In this document: piece after piece, positions 19,680 through 27,373 of the stretch
Layout: each line of letters starts with the position of its first letter
Position numbering within the stretch: the first letter of the stretch is position 1
Assembly: GCF_000719865.1 (NCBI RefSeq)
Contig: NZ_JOID01000014.1
Span: 1 to 64,000, forward strand
Source: Streptomyces albus subsp. albus
Lineage (GTDB): Bacteria; Actinomycetota; Actinomycetes; Streptomycetales; Streptomycetaceae
DNA: 64,000 bases
Direction of reading: 5' to 3'
The notes under the pieces: model-generated
Database searches by the model: none
Told to the model about the DNA's origin: nothing
Seen by the model: only the letters and a program-made list of their open reading frames with translations
Translations under genes and position numbers: made by a program

Positions 19680-20225
19680 GTGCACAACCGTACGCCGAAG
19701 TCCGCGCCCACCTGCCCGCTCCGCCCCGCCCGCCCGGCCGGCCCCGCCGGGCCGCGCGTCGAACCGGCGTCCGTGGCCTCCGGCGCCCGCCGGCGCGCCG
19801 TACGCGACGGCGACCGGCAGACGGACACGGCGCATCTGCTGCACAGCCTCCTGGAGTGCGACCCGGACGTACGCGCCGCGTTCGACGGCGGCCCCGCGCA
19901 GGTCCTGCGGCTGCGCGGCTACCTGGCCCAGCGCAGCATCGGCTACGGGCTGCGCTGGCGGGGCGCGCCCGAGGGCTCCGGGGCACCGTTCCGGCCCCGT
20001 ACGGGGAGCGCGGCGCCGCTGTCACCGGCAGCGGCCTCGGCCGTCGAGGGTGCGCTGACGCGGGCCCTCGCCCGGGGAGCGGACCGGGCGACGGGAACGG
20101 ACCTGCTGGCCGCCCTGGCCGCCGACCCGGAGTGCCGGGCCGCGGAGGTGCTGCGGCGGGTCGGGGTCGCCCCGGAGCGGCTGGCGGAGCGGCTGGAGCG
20201 CTGTCCCGTCGGGGACGGTGGCTGA
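19680..20225 (+). CDS. Stand-alone Clp N-domain (double Clp repeat) protein
   Basis: 181 residues. After a Pro/Arg/Ala-rich N-terminus of about 30 it has two helical repeats like those in the ClpA/ClpC N-domain: one around ARRRAVRDGDRQTDTAHLLHSLLECDPDVRAAF and a second around SAVEGALTRALARGADRATGTDLLAALAADPECRAAEVLRRVGV. No AAA+ module follows. Such proteins could bind ClpC-type substrates or adaptors. The ClpC-like ATPase at 39-41.7 kb is a conceivable partner, but that is speculation. The start at GTG 19680 follows GAGGTGGGAGG closely. Confidence 0.72.
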   Translation: MHNRTPKSAPTCPLRPARPAGPAGPRVEPASVASGARRRAVRDGDRQTDTAHLLHSLLECDPDVRAAFDGGPAQVLRLRGYLAQRSIGYGLRWRGAPEGSGAPFRPRTGSAAPLSPAAASAVEGALTRALARGADRATGTDLLAALAADPECRAAEVLRRVGVAPERLAERLERCPVGDGG

Positions 20226-20395
20226 GCGGCCGGACGGGTCGCGCGTCGTCGTCGTGCTCGTGGCCCGGGCGGGTGGCGGGATGGGAGGGCGTTCCCGGTG
20301 CCTCACCCGGTGCGACGGGTGGCGCTGCGGGATGGCCGAGCGGGCCGGGAGCCCAGGGCGCGGCGTGGCGGCGGCCGCGGGCGGGTCCGCGTACG

Positions 20396-20432
20396 GGCGT
20401 CCCCGGCGGAACGGGCCTCCGCCGGGGACGCC
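20396..20432. terminator. Bidirectional terminator
   Basis: A perfect 15-bp stem GGCGTCCCCGGCGGA / TCCGCCGGGGACGCC with a 7-nt loop, between the convergent Clp-N gene and the secreted-protein gene. Confidence 0.8.
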
Positions 20433-20446
20433 GGACCGACGGTGCG

Positions 20447-20821
20447 TCAGCAGGTGACGACCTTGCCGTAGGAGCCGCGGCCCCAGTGCCCGGTCCAGGT
20501 CTCACCGTGCTGGTAGGTCAGGCACGGCAGGTCCCGGCCGTGCTTGATGACCACCTTGACGTGCATGGTCCGGCCGCAGGTGTTGGTGACGGTGACCTTC
20601 TTCCGGTGCTTGACCACGTCCCGCCGGACACATGCCGGGGCCGTGCCCTGTGCGTCCGCCGCCGCGGCCGGAGCCATCCGCTCCGCGGCGCCGGCGGGTG
20701 CCGCGAACGCGGGGGTGGCGGGGAGGGCGAGCCCGCCCGCGAGGGCCGCGGCGGCGGCGCCGAGTGCGAGGCGCCTGCGGGCGGTCGCTGCGTGCGGGCT
20801 CGTCCTGTGTGCGTTCGTCAT
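20447..20821 (-). CDS. Small secreted protein with four cysteines, possibly tendamistat-like
   Basis: 124 residues. A Sec-type signal peptide (RRRLALGAAAAALAGGLALPATPAFA, cleavage probably after AFA) precedes an Ala-rich stretch and a 65-residue domain with four Cys: ACVRRD...NTCGRTMHVKVVIKHG...LPCLT...VVTC. Cys spacing (17, 16, 23 residues) and the TxxVKVV strand after the second Cys resemble alpha-amylase inhibitors such as tendamistat (15, 17, 27), though the WRY inhibitory loop is missing. I infer a similar all-beta, two-disulfide fold without claiming amylase inhibition. ATG 20821 follows AAAGGA by about 10 nt. Confidence 0.7.
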   Translation of the reverse strand: MTNAHRTSPHAATARRRLALGAAAAALAGGLALPATPAFAAPAGAAERMAPAAAADAQGTAPACVRRDVVKHRKKVTVTNTCGRTMHVKVVIKHGRDLPCLTYQHGETWTGHWGRGSYGKVVTC

Positions 20822-21144
20822 GGGTCCGGAGTCCTTTCCGATGGTCCGCTGGACGGACGGTCTGGAGGCCCGGCAGCCGGACGGGCTGCCGCTCGGCCGG
20901 GCCTGCTTCCGGTGACGAGCCTGGGGGTTCGAAGGCCGAACTGTCCATAATGCGCGGGGAAATGAGGTAATCATGGGACATGTGCCCCGCTGAACTGCGG
21001 GGACGACCGTCCCCGGGACGGTTTCCGGGGACGTCTCCGGTGCCGCCCGGGGCGGCGGGGTCGCGTGGGACGGCCGCGGTGCCGTCAGGTGTCAGCCGCA
21101 GTGACACTCGTGACAGGCCTGAACGGTGCTGACATCATGAGGGG

Positions 21145-22146
21145 ATGCTGTCCCGTGGAGGATCCGCCGGTCTCGGACTCGCCCTGGTCTCGGCGCTCGC
21201 CTTCGGCGGCTCGGGCGTCGCGGCCAAGCCGCTGATCGAGGCGGGGGTGGACCCCCTGCACGTGGTGTGGCTGCGGATCGCGGGCGCCGCTCTCGTCCTG
21301 CTGCCCCTCGCCTGGCGCCACCGCGCGCTCCTGCGCAGGCGTCCCGCGCTGCTCACCGGTTTCGGCCTGCTGGCCGTCGCCGGTGTGCAGGTCTGCTACT
21401 TCGCCGCGATCTCGCGCATCCCGGTCGGCGTCGCCCTGCTCGTGGAATACCTGGCCCCGGCCCTGGTGCTCGGCTGGGTCCGGTTCGTGCAGCGGCGTCC
21501 GGTGACGCGTGCGGCGGCGCTCGGGGCCGTCCTCGCGGTCGGCGGACTGGCCTGTGTGGTGGAGGTCTGGGCCGGGCTGGGCTTCGACGCGCTGGGGCTG
21601 TTGCTTGCGCTTGGCGCGGCTTGCTGCCAGGTCGGCTACTTCGTGCTGTCGGACCACGGCGGCGGTGGCGACGACGCGGCCGATCCGGCCGGTGTCATCG
21701 CGTACGGGTTCCTGATCGGCGCGGCCGCGCTGACCCTGCTCGCCCGGCCGTGGGCCATCGACTGGCACCTGCTCGCCGGGCGCGCGGAGCTGGCGGACGC
21801 GGCGGTGCCCGCGGCGCTGCTGCTGGGCTGGATGGTGCTGGTGGCCACCGTCCTGGCCTATCTGACCGGGGTGGTGGCCGTACGACGGCTGTCGCCGCAG
21901 GTGGCCGGGGTGGTGGCGTGCCTGGAGGCGGTGGTCGCCACCGTGCTCGCCTGGGTGCTGCTGGCGGAACACCTTTCCGCGCCCCAACTGCTGGGCGGCG
22001 CCGCGGTACTGGCGGGCGCCCTCATCGCCCAGAGCTCGGTGCCCAGGGCCGACGCGGGAGTGGTGGCGGGGACGGCGGCGGCCGGTGGTGCCGGTGGTGC
22101 CGGTGCGGAGGCGGGGGGCCGGTGCGTCCGGGAGGGAACTGGCTAG
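21145..22146 (+). CDS. EamA/DMT-family exporter
   Basis: 333 residues with ten predicted transmembrane helices in two EamA repeats (LGLALVSALAFGGSGVAAKPL, then LGLLLALGAACCQVGYFVLSD). The cytoplasmic tail is short and Gly/Ala-rich. Members export amino acids, nucleosides or small metabolites, and the substrate is not predictable here. The start at ATG 21145 has GAGGGG just upstream. The stop codon TAG is part of the -10 hexamer of the next transcript (see 22157). Confidence 0.86.
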   Translation: MLSRGGSAGLGLALVSALAFGGSGVAAKPLIEAGVDPLHVVWLRIAGAALVLLPLAWRHRALLRRRPALLTGFGLLAVAGVQVCYFAAISRIPVGVALLVEYLAPALVLGWVRFVQRRPVTRAAALGAVLAVGGLACVVEVWAGLGFDALGLLLALGAACCQVGYFVLSDHGGGGDDAADPAGVIAYGFLIGAAALTLLARPWAIDWHLLAGRAELADAAVPAALLLGWMVLVATVLAYLTGVVAVRRLSPQVAGVVACLEAVVATVLAWVLLAEHLSAPQLLGGAAVLAGALIAQSSVPRADAGVVAGTAAAGGAGGAGAEAGGRCVREGTG

Positions 22147-22156
22147 AGTGCTGCCC

Positions 22157-22192
22157 GTGCACCTCATGGTTCTGCCGCCTCCGCCCGCGTAG
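22157..22192 (+). CDS. Proline-ending leader peptide ORF (11 codons)
   Basis: GTG CAC CTC ATG GTT CTG CCG CCT CCG CCC GCG TAG encodes [17 protein letters not shown] at 22144-22149 is a good -10 placed 7 nt before the GTG, predicting a leaderless transcript that starts on this codon. The four prolines just before the stop would slow ribosomes. Two hairpins follow at once and then the second EamA gene, so this looks like an attenuation or arrest peptide. I do not know a described family with this sequence. Confidence 0.6.
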   Translation: MHLMVLPPPPA

Positions 22193-22236
22193 GGCGGGCG
22201 GCCTCCGCCGAAGACCAGCCCGGCCGGCCGCCGGGC
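22181..22236 (+). promoter_or_regulatory. Leader hairpins between uORF and EamA gene
   Basis: Hairpin 1 is CCGCCCGC (22181-22188) with GCGGGCGG (22194-22201), and its left arm is the end of the proline leader ORF. Hairpin 2 is GCCCGGC (22218-22224) with GCCGGGC (22230-22236). A ribosome paused at the prolines would cover the left arm of hairpin 1. Confidence 0.55.
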
Positions 22237-22302
22237 CGGTTGCCGCTGCCCGCGTCATGGAGTTCCGCGGCCACCGTCCTCGTCTTCCGTGGAGAACCTC
22301 AC

Positions 22303-23376
22303 GTGCGCTCCTCCCCCCTTCTTCCCTCGCTTTCCCTCCCGTCCCCGGCGTCCTCCGGTCCGTCCGTGGGCCGGGCCCTCCTCTCCCTCGTCGTGGCCGG
22401 TGCCGCCTGGGGCACTGTCGGAGCGGTCGCCGCCCTGCTCCACCGTGCCGGTGATCTCGGCCCCGTCGCGCTGTCCTTCTGGCGCTGCGCCGGCGGGCTG
22501 CTCCTGATGCTCGGCTGGTCGGCGCTGCGTGCCGCGCGGCCCGCTCGGTCCGCACGGCGGACGCCGGCGGCTCCCGAGTCCCGGGGCCGGCGGTGGCTGC
22601 GCGTCCTCGGCACCGGGTGCGGTATGACGCTGTTTCAGACCGCCTACTTCGCCGCCGTGCTGGAGACCGGACTCGCGGTCGGCACCGTGGTGACCCTCGG
22701 TGCCGGCCCGGTGCTGATCGCCGCCGGCGCCCGGCTGCTGATGGGCGAGCGCCTCGGGCGCGGCGGCCTGGCCGCGGTGGCCGGGGCGCTCACCGGCCTC
22801 GTGGTGCTCGTGCTGGGCGGCGGCGGGGGCACGGTCCGGCCGGCGGGTGTGGCTCTGGCGCTGCTCTCCGCGACCGGATACGCCGGGGTCGGTCTGCTCG
22901 CCCGGTGGCTGGGCCGGGACGGGGCACGGGCGGATCACCGTTCCACGACGACCTGGGCGCTCGCGGTCGGCATGGTCTGCCTGCTGCCCTGGGGCCTGTC
23001 GGAAGGCCTGCTGCCGCACATGGAGGAGCCCGTGCGGGTGCTCGGCCTGCTGGGGTACATGGCCGCGGTGCCGACCGCGCTGGCCTATTCCCTGTACTTC
23101 GCCGGCGCGGCCGTCGTCCGGGCCGCCACCACCGCGGTCGTCATGCTGATCGAACCGGTCGCCGCGGCCGTCATCGCGGTGGCCGTCCTCGGTGAGCGGC
23201 TCACCGGCCCCATGCTGCTGGGCACCGGGCTGCTGCTGGCGGCGGTGGCCGGGCTGGCCGTCGCGGAGACGCGGACAGCGGCTCCGGTCCGCGGCCCGGC
23301 GGACGGCCCGGCCCGCCCGGGCGGTCCCGGACGCGGCGGGCCGCGCCGGTCCGGGACCGCCGTGCGGCGGCGGTGA
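22303..23376 (+). CDS. EamA/DMT-family exporter with upstream leader peptide
   Basis: 357 residues with ten predicted helices in two EamA repeats ([42 protein letters not shown]), ending in a basic Pro/Gly/Arg tail. GTG 22303 is set by GTGGAGAACC just upstream. Codons 2-20 are pyrimidine-rich in the coding strand. It lies 156 bp after another EamA gene, but a separate promoter and the leader ORF make this gene individually regulated. The export substrate is unknown, and the leader could be the sensor for it. Confidence 0.86.
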   Translation: MRSSPLLPSLSLPSPASSGPSVGRALLSLVVAGAAWGTVGAVAALLHRAGDLGPVALSFWRCAGGLLLMLGWSALRAARPARSARRTPAAPESRGRRWLRVLGTGCGMTLFQTAYFAAVLETGLAVGTVVTLGAGPVLIAAGARLLMGERLGRGGLAAVAGALTGLVVLVLGGGGGTVRPAGVALALLSATGYAGVGLLARWLGRDGARADHRSTTTWALAVGMVCLLPWGLSEGLLPHMEEPVRVLGLLGYMAAVPTALAYSLYFAGAAVVRAATTAVVMLIEPVAAAVIAVAVLGERLTGPMLLGTGLLLAAVAGLAVAETRTAAPVRGPADGPARPGGPGRGGPRRSGTAVRRR

Positions 23377-23383
23377 GTTCCGT

Positions 23384-23418
23384 GCCCCCGCCGCGCGGGC
23401 GCCGCCGCCGGCGGGGGC
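23384..23418. terminator. Hairpin between convergent EamA and PPOX genes
   Basis: GCCCCCGCCG (23384-23393) pairs perfectly with CGGCGGGGGC (23409-23418). The 15-nt loop can fold further. Confidence 0.65.
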
Positions 23419-24081
23419 TCAGCGGGCCGTGAGGTAGGCGGGGACAGCGACCGACGGGGCCAGGTCCGCGGACGGCTGGGGGACGCCGCGGGTGGTGGAG
23501 ACCGGGACGACCCCGCTCCAGTGGGGGAGGTCCAGGTCCTCCGGGTCGTCGTTCGGCCCGCCGGTGCGGATCTTCGCCGAGACCTCCCGCAGGTCGACGG
23601 AGATGACGGACGTGGCTGCGAGTTCCTTGGCGTTCGGCGGGCGCGTGTCCCGGGAGCGGCCGGCCACGGCCTGGTCGACCAGGGCGTCCAGGGCCGCGGC
23701 CCGCTCCTCCTCGCCGAGGACGCTCCGGGCGGTGCCGTGGACCACCACGGAGCGGTAGTTGACGGAGTGGTGGAAGGCCGACCGGGCCAGCACCAGGCCG
23801 TCGACATGGGTCACGGTCACGCACACCGGCAGGCCGGTCCCGCTCTCCTCCGTCGCGCGCAGCGGGCGGGAGCCGGTCGAGCCGTGCAGATACAGGCGCT
23901 CGCCGACGCGGGCGTAGATCGTCGGCAGGACGACCGGCGCGCCGTCGCGGATGTAGCCGAGGTGGCAGACCCAGCCCTCGTCGAGGATCGCGTGCACCAC
24001 CTCGCGGTCGTACGAGGCCCGGTGGCGGGCCCGGGTCGGGGTGGTGCGCTCGCTCGGTTCGTAAGGGACTGGCCCCGGCAT
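23419..24081 (-). CDS. Pyridoxamine 5'-phosphate oxidase-family (FMN split-barrel) protein
   Basis: 220 residues. The split beta-barrel is shown by ILDEGWVCHLGYIRDGAPVVLPTIYARVGERLYLHGSTGSRPLRA and VTHVDGLVLARSAFHHSVNYRSVVVHGTA, the pattern of the NimA-like/PPOX group that binds FMN or a related cofactor. The substrate is unknown. ATG 24081 follows AAAGGAGAG. It is divergent from a MocR regulator with only 37 bp between start codons, which strongly suggests control by that regulator. Confidence 0.84.
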   Translation of the reverse strand: MPGPVPYEPSERTTPTRARHRASYDREVVHAILDEGWVCHLGYIRDGAPVVLPTIYARVGERLYLHGSTGSRPLRATEESGTGLPVCVTVTHVDGLVLARSAFHHSVNYRSVVVHGTARSVLGEEERAAALDALVDQAVAGRSRDTRPPNAKELAATSVISVDLREVSAKIRTGGPNDDPEDLDLPHWSGVVPVSTTRGVPQPSADLAPSVAVPAYLTAR

Positions 24082-24118
24082 GGTGCGCTCTCCTTTGTAT
24101 TAGTGCATACTATGTTTT
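24082..24118. promoter_or_regulatory. Shared divergent promoter/operator of PPOX and MocR genes
   Basis: An A+T-rich 37-bp gap. On the plus strand TACTAT (24108-24113) lies 5 nt before GTG 24119, so the MocR mRNA should be leaderless. On the minus strand TAGTAT/TAATAC hexamers precede AAAGGAGAG. Interlocking repeats TAGT-gcat-ACTA and GTAT-tagtgc-ATAC overlap both promoters and form a likely MocR operator. Confidence 0.6.
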
Positions 24119-25450
24119 GTGCTAGGAGATTACCGGATCCAGGGGCGGCGCGCAGCCGAGATCGTGACGAGCGTGGAGGAGGGCGTGGGCGCCGGAGCCC
24201 TCGCCCCCGGGGAGCGGCTGCCGCCGCTGCGGGAGCTCGCCGGGGAGCTGGGCGTCAACCCCAACACGGTCGCCGCCGCCTACCGCCTGCTGCGCGAACG
24301 CGGCGTGATCGAGACGGATGGCCGGCGGGGCAGCCGGGTGCGCGCCCGCCCGGCCACCACCCCCCGGGAATCCCTCCGGGTCGAGGCGCCCCCGGGCGGG
24401 CGGGATCTGTCCACCGGCAATCCCGACCCGGCCCTGCTGCCCCCGCTGGGCCCCGCGCTCGCCGAAGCCGCCCGCCGCTCCGCGCGGCGGCCGGTCCTGT
24501 ACGGGTCCCCGACCGTGGACCCGGACCTGGCCCGGGCCGCCCGCGCGCAGCTGGACGCCGACGGAGTGCCGGACGGGCCCGTCGGCGTCACCTCCGGCTC
24601 CCTGGACGCGATCGAACGCGTGCTCGCGGCCCATCTCCGGCCCGGCGACGCGGTGGCGGTCGAGGACCCCGGCTGGGGCGGCATGCTGGACCTCGTGCCG
24701 GCGCTCGGCATGCGCGCGGTGCCCGTCGCGGTCGACGACGAGGGGCCGCTGCCCGGCGAGGCGGGCCGCGCGCTGCGGGAGGGAGCGCGGGCGCTCGTCG
24801 TCACCGGCCGCGCCCAGAACCCGACCGGGGCCGCGGTGAGCGCGGCGCGGGCGGCGGAGCTGCGCGCCGTCCTCGCCCGCCACCCGCGCACCCTGCTCAT
24901 CGAGGACGACCACGGGCACGGCATCGTCGACCTGCCCCTCCACCCGCTCGCGGGAAGCGTGCCGCACTGGGCCCTCGTCCGCTCCACCGCCAAGGCCTAC
25001 GGCCCGGACCTGCGGCTCGCCGTGTTCACCGGGGACCCGCTCACCGTCGACCGGGTGCGGGGCCGGCAGCGGCTCGGCCCGGGCTGGGTCAGCCATCTGC
25101 TGCAGTACACCGTGACGGAGCTGTGGCGGCCCGGCGCGGTGGACCCGGCGGCCGTCGCGCGGTCCTACGGGGCCCGGCGCGAGGCCCTGGTGGCGGCGCT
25201 GCGACGGCGGGGGATCGCGGCGCGCGGCCGGAGCGGGATGAACGTCTGGGTGCCCGTCCCCGACGAGACCGGCGCGGTGGCCCGGCTGCTCCGGGCCGGC
25301 TGGGCCGTCGCTCCCGGCGCGCGCTTCCGCACGGCCTCGCCGCCGGGGGTGCGGGTGACCGTGTCGCCGCTGTCCCGGGACGAGACCGAGGAGGTGGCGG
25401 AGGCGCTGGCGGCGGCGGCCGGCCCGCCACCCGCGGGGCGCTACGCCTGA
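24119..25450 (+). CDS. MocR-type regulator (GntR domain fused to aminotransferase fold)
   Basis: 443 residues. The GntR winged helix covers residues 8-80 (PGERLPPLRELAGELGVNPNTVAAAYRLLRERGVI). A fold-type-I aminotransferase domain follows, with GNPDPALLPPLG, YGSPTVDPDLARA, VTSGSLDAIERVL and VEDPGWGGML. The Schiff-base lysine is in RSTAKAYGPDLRLA. MocR proteins sense PLP or amino compounds and usually control an adjacent divergent gene, here the PPOX-family gene. GTG 24119 is probably the 5' end of the mRNA. The 3' end overlaps the EamA remnant by 10 bp. Confidence 0.88.
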   Translation: MLGDYRIQGRRAAEIVTSVEEGVGAGALAPGERLPPLRELAGELGVNPNTVAAAYRLLRERGVIETDGRRGSRVRARPATTPRESLRVEAPPGGRDLSTGNPDPALLPPLGPALAEAARRSARRPVLYGSPTVDPDLARAARAQLDADGVPDGPVGVTSGSLDAIERVLAAHLRPGDAVAVEDPGWGGMLDLVPALGMRAVPVAVDDEGPLPGEAGRALREGARALVVTGRAQNPTGAAVSAARAAELRAVLARHPRTLLIEDDHGHGIVDLPLHPLAGSVPHWALVRSTAKAYGPDLRLAVFTGDPLTVDRVRGRQRLGPGWVSHLLQYTVTELWRPGAVDPAAVARSYGARREALVAALRRRGIAARGRSGMNVWVPVPDETGAVARLLRAGWAVAPGARFRTASPPGVRVTVSPLSRDETEEVAEALAAAAGPPPAGRYA

Positions 25451-25858
25451 GAGCGGCGGCGGGGCCGGCTCTGCGCCGGCGCCGCCCCGGCCGGCACGAC
25501 CAGCGCCCCGGCCGGCGTGTTCCGGTCGAGGCGCTCGTCGAGCAGCGCCACACCGGCGGCGGTCGCGATGACGGGGATGAAGTACGTGACCATCCGCGCG
25601 GTCGTCGGCCCCACCTCCGCGACCAGCCCGTACTGGACCAGGCAGGCCGCTCCGGTGCCGAGCGCGCCGAGCGCGGTCACGGCCGGCAGCGGCACCAGCG
25701 GGAAGGAGGACGGGGCGGAGGTGAACAGCGGTGTGACGAGCGCCGGTTGCGCGGTGCCCAGCAGCAACCGGACGCTCGGCATGGCCAGACGGGATTCGGT
25801 GCGGTCGGCCGGGCTGCGCCGGACGCGGATCCAGCCGACGGCGTAGCTCGCGGAGGCC
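25441..25858 (-). pseudogene. C-terminal half of an EamA transporter (remnant)
   Basis: The minus-strand frame reads ASASYAVGWIRVRR, then GTAQPALVTPLFTSAPSSFPLVPL, ALGALGTGAACLVQYGLVAEVG, PTTARMVTYFIPVIATAAGV and NTPAGALVV. This is the last four or five helices of an EamA exporter. About 139 codons remain. The frame is cut at 25859, exactly where the neighbouring PPOX gene's stop lies, so the N-terminal half and start are gone. MocR genes often neighbour EamA genes, so this may be a lost target. Function is very unlikely. Confidence 0.8.
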
Positions 25859-26326
25859 TCAGGTCTGCGGGATCTTGCGGAAGTCCCAGGAGGCGACGGC
25901 CTCGGGGGTCAGCCGCAGCCAGCCGTGCCGCCCGTCGTGCGGCAGCTCGTCCAGTCCGAAGTACTTGGCGGCGAAAAGCCGTTCGGGTGCGTCGAGCTCG
26001 GGGCACGGCTCGCCCGTGCGCGGCACTTCCCCGACGAACTCCGCCGTCCCCGACAGCTCGGCGCCGCGCAGCTCGCCGTACTCCTCGCCGTCGTCCACGA
26101 TCACGGCGACCCGCGGATCGCGGCGCAGCTGCGCCCAGCGGCGGCTGCGGGTGAGCGAGTAGAGCCAGAGGGACGTGCCGTCCCAGCAGAACCAGAGGGC
26201 GCTGACGTGCGGACGGCCGTCCGCGCCGACCGTGGCCACCCGGCAGGTGCGCTGCCCGGCGAGGAAGACGTCCAGCTCCTGCGGGCTCATCATGATCCGG
26301 CGGCCCCGCCGCTGGGTGGCGGTCAT
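25859..26326 (-). CDS. PPOX-class flavin/F420-dependent protein
   Basis: 155 residues, a split-barrel protein: ELDVFLAGQRTCRVATVGADGRPHVSALWFCWDGTSLWLYSLTRSRRWAQLRRDPRVAVIVDDGEEYGELRGAELSGTAEFVGE. The RxRRW...DPRVAV pattern fits the actinobacterial PPOX group, several members of which use F420 and others FMN, so the cofactor is undetermined. ATG 26326 has GGAGGACG upstream. Two different split-barrel genes flank the MocR gene, so both may belong to its regulon. The stop abuts the truncated EamA frame. Confidence 0.83.
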   Translation of the reverse strand: MTATQRRGRRIMMSPQELDVFLAGQRTCRVATVGADGRPHVSALWFCWDGTSLWLYSLTRSRRWAQLRRDPRVAVIVDDGEEYGELRGAELSGTAEFVGEVPRTGEPCPELDAPERLFAAKYFGLDELPHDGRHGWLRLTPEAVASWDFRKIPQT

Positions 26327-26694
26327 CTCGTCCGTCCTCCGTGCTGGTGGTGATCAGGGGTCCGGACAGCATGCGGTCTCGGCGCGGGGTGCGCAATGCC
26401 GGCCCTGCCGCACCGGGGGCGGGGGAGACCCGCGGCGGGGTTCGCGGGCCGAGGCGCCGGTGGCGCGGGGGTGCCGTTGGAGGGGGACGCCGTGCGGAAG
26501 CCGTGTGCGCGGGGCCGTGGGCCCGGCGACGCGACAGCGCCCGTGGCCTTCCCCTCCCTTCCCCTTCTTCTCTCGTCCGCCCTTCCGTTGCCCCTCTCCC
26601 CGGGGCGCGCCGTGCCGCACCGTGCCCTCCGCGGCCACCACGGGCGGCTTGCTCCGCACCGGCGGGTCCCCGCCCGAGGGGCGGCCGGGAGGAC
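26327..26694. other. Intergenic, no gene seen; polypyrimidine tract
   Basis: I see no supportable gene here. The stretch 26547-26600 on the plus strand is almost entirely C and T with only scattered G, a compositional outlier. A weak 6-bp hairpin at 26670-26684 may end the Rieske-protein transcript. Confidence 0.5.
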
Positions 26695-27210
26695 TCAGCC
26701 CAGCATCACCGAGTCACCCTGGACGGTGATCTTCGCCGGCGGCAGCGGCTTCGGCGCCGGTCCGCCCTTGACGCTGCCGTCGAGCGCGCTGTATTTGGCG
26801 CCGTGGCAGGGGCAGTTGATCAGGCCGTCGGTCACGTCCTTGACCGCGCAGCCCTGGTGGGTGCAGGTCGCGGAGAAGGCCTTGAACTCACCGGCGGTCG
26901 GCTGGGTCACGACCACCTTCTGGTCCGGGAAGACCTTGCCCCCGCCCTCGGGGATGTCCGCCGTCTTCGCCAATTCCGTACCGCCGCCGGCCACCTCCCC
27001 GCCGGCTTCCCCGCCCGCCTCGCCGGCACCGGCACCGGTGTCCGCGCCCGCCTCGGGCGCCCCGGCGTCGCCGGCCGGCTGCTGTGCCCCGGCCCCGGAG
27101 TCACCCGAGTCGCCGCAGGCGGCGAGGGCCGCCGTGAGACCGGCGGCCCCGGCGGCTGCGACCACGGCGCGGCGGCTGGTGCTCCGCGCGGAGCCCTGAG
27201 ATCCCGTCAT
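26695..27210 (-). CDS. Rieske [2Fe-2S] lipoprotein-like protein
   Basis: 171 residues. The twin-arginine-like signal (TSRRAVVAAAGAAGLTAALAAC) ends in a lipobox (LAAC). A Gly/Ala/Glu-rich spacer of about 45 residues follows, then a Rieske domain with CTHQGC and CPCHGAKY: the four cluster ligands plus the two extra cysteines that form a disulfide in high-potential Rieske proteins. It is probably exported folded by Tat with its cluster and anchored outside the membrane, where it would carry electrons. The partner is not known. ATG 27210; the ribosome binding site is AAAGGGA, somewhat far upstream. Confidence 0.87.
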   Translation of the reverse strand: MTGSQGSARSTSRRAVVAAAGAAGLTAALAACGDSGDSGAGAQQPAGDAGAPEAGADTGAGAGEAGGEAGGEVAGGGTELAKTADIPEGGGKVFPDQKVVVTQPTAGEFKAFSATCTHQGCAVKDVTDGLINCPCHGAKYSALDGSVKGGPAPKPLPPAKITVQGDSVMLG

Positions 27211-27361
27211 GGTGAGTACGTCCCTTTCGCTGAGGCGCTGTACGCGACCTGCCCCGGTGACAGCCGCTCCCACCGACCTGTACGCAGCGGGGCCGCGCGG
27301 TGTTCACCGCCCGTGCGGGCCCCGCCGCCGGGTCCGTGCCGGGCCGCCCGGGCCGGCGCCG

Positions 27362-27373
27362 TAATCTGGGGGG
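27362..27373 (+). promoter_or_regulatory. -10 element for leaderless HipA-like gene
   Basis: TAATCT (27362-27367) followed by six G then ATG 27374. The spacing predicts transcription starting at the start codon. Confidence 0.55.
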
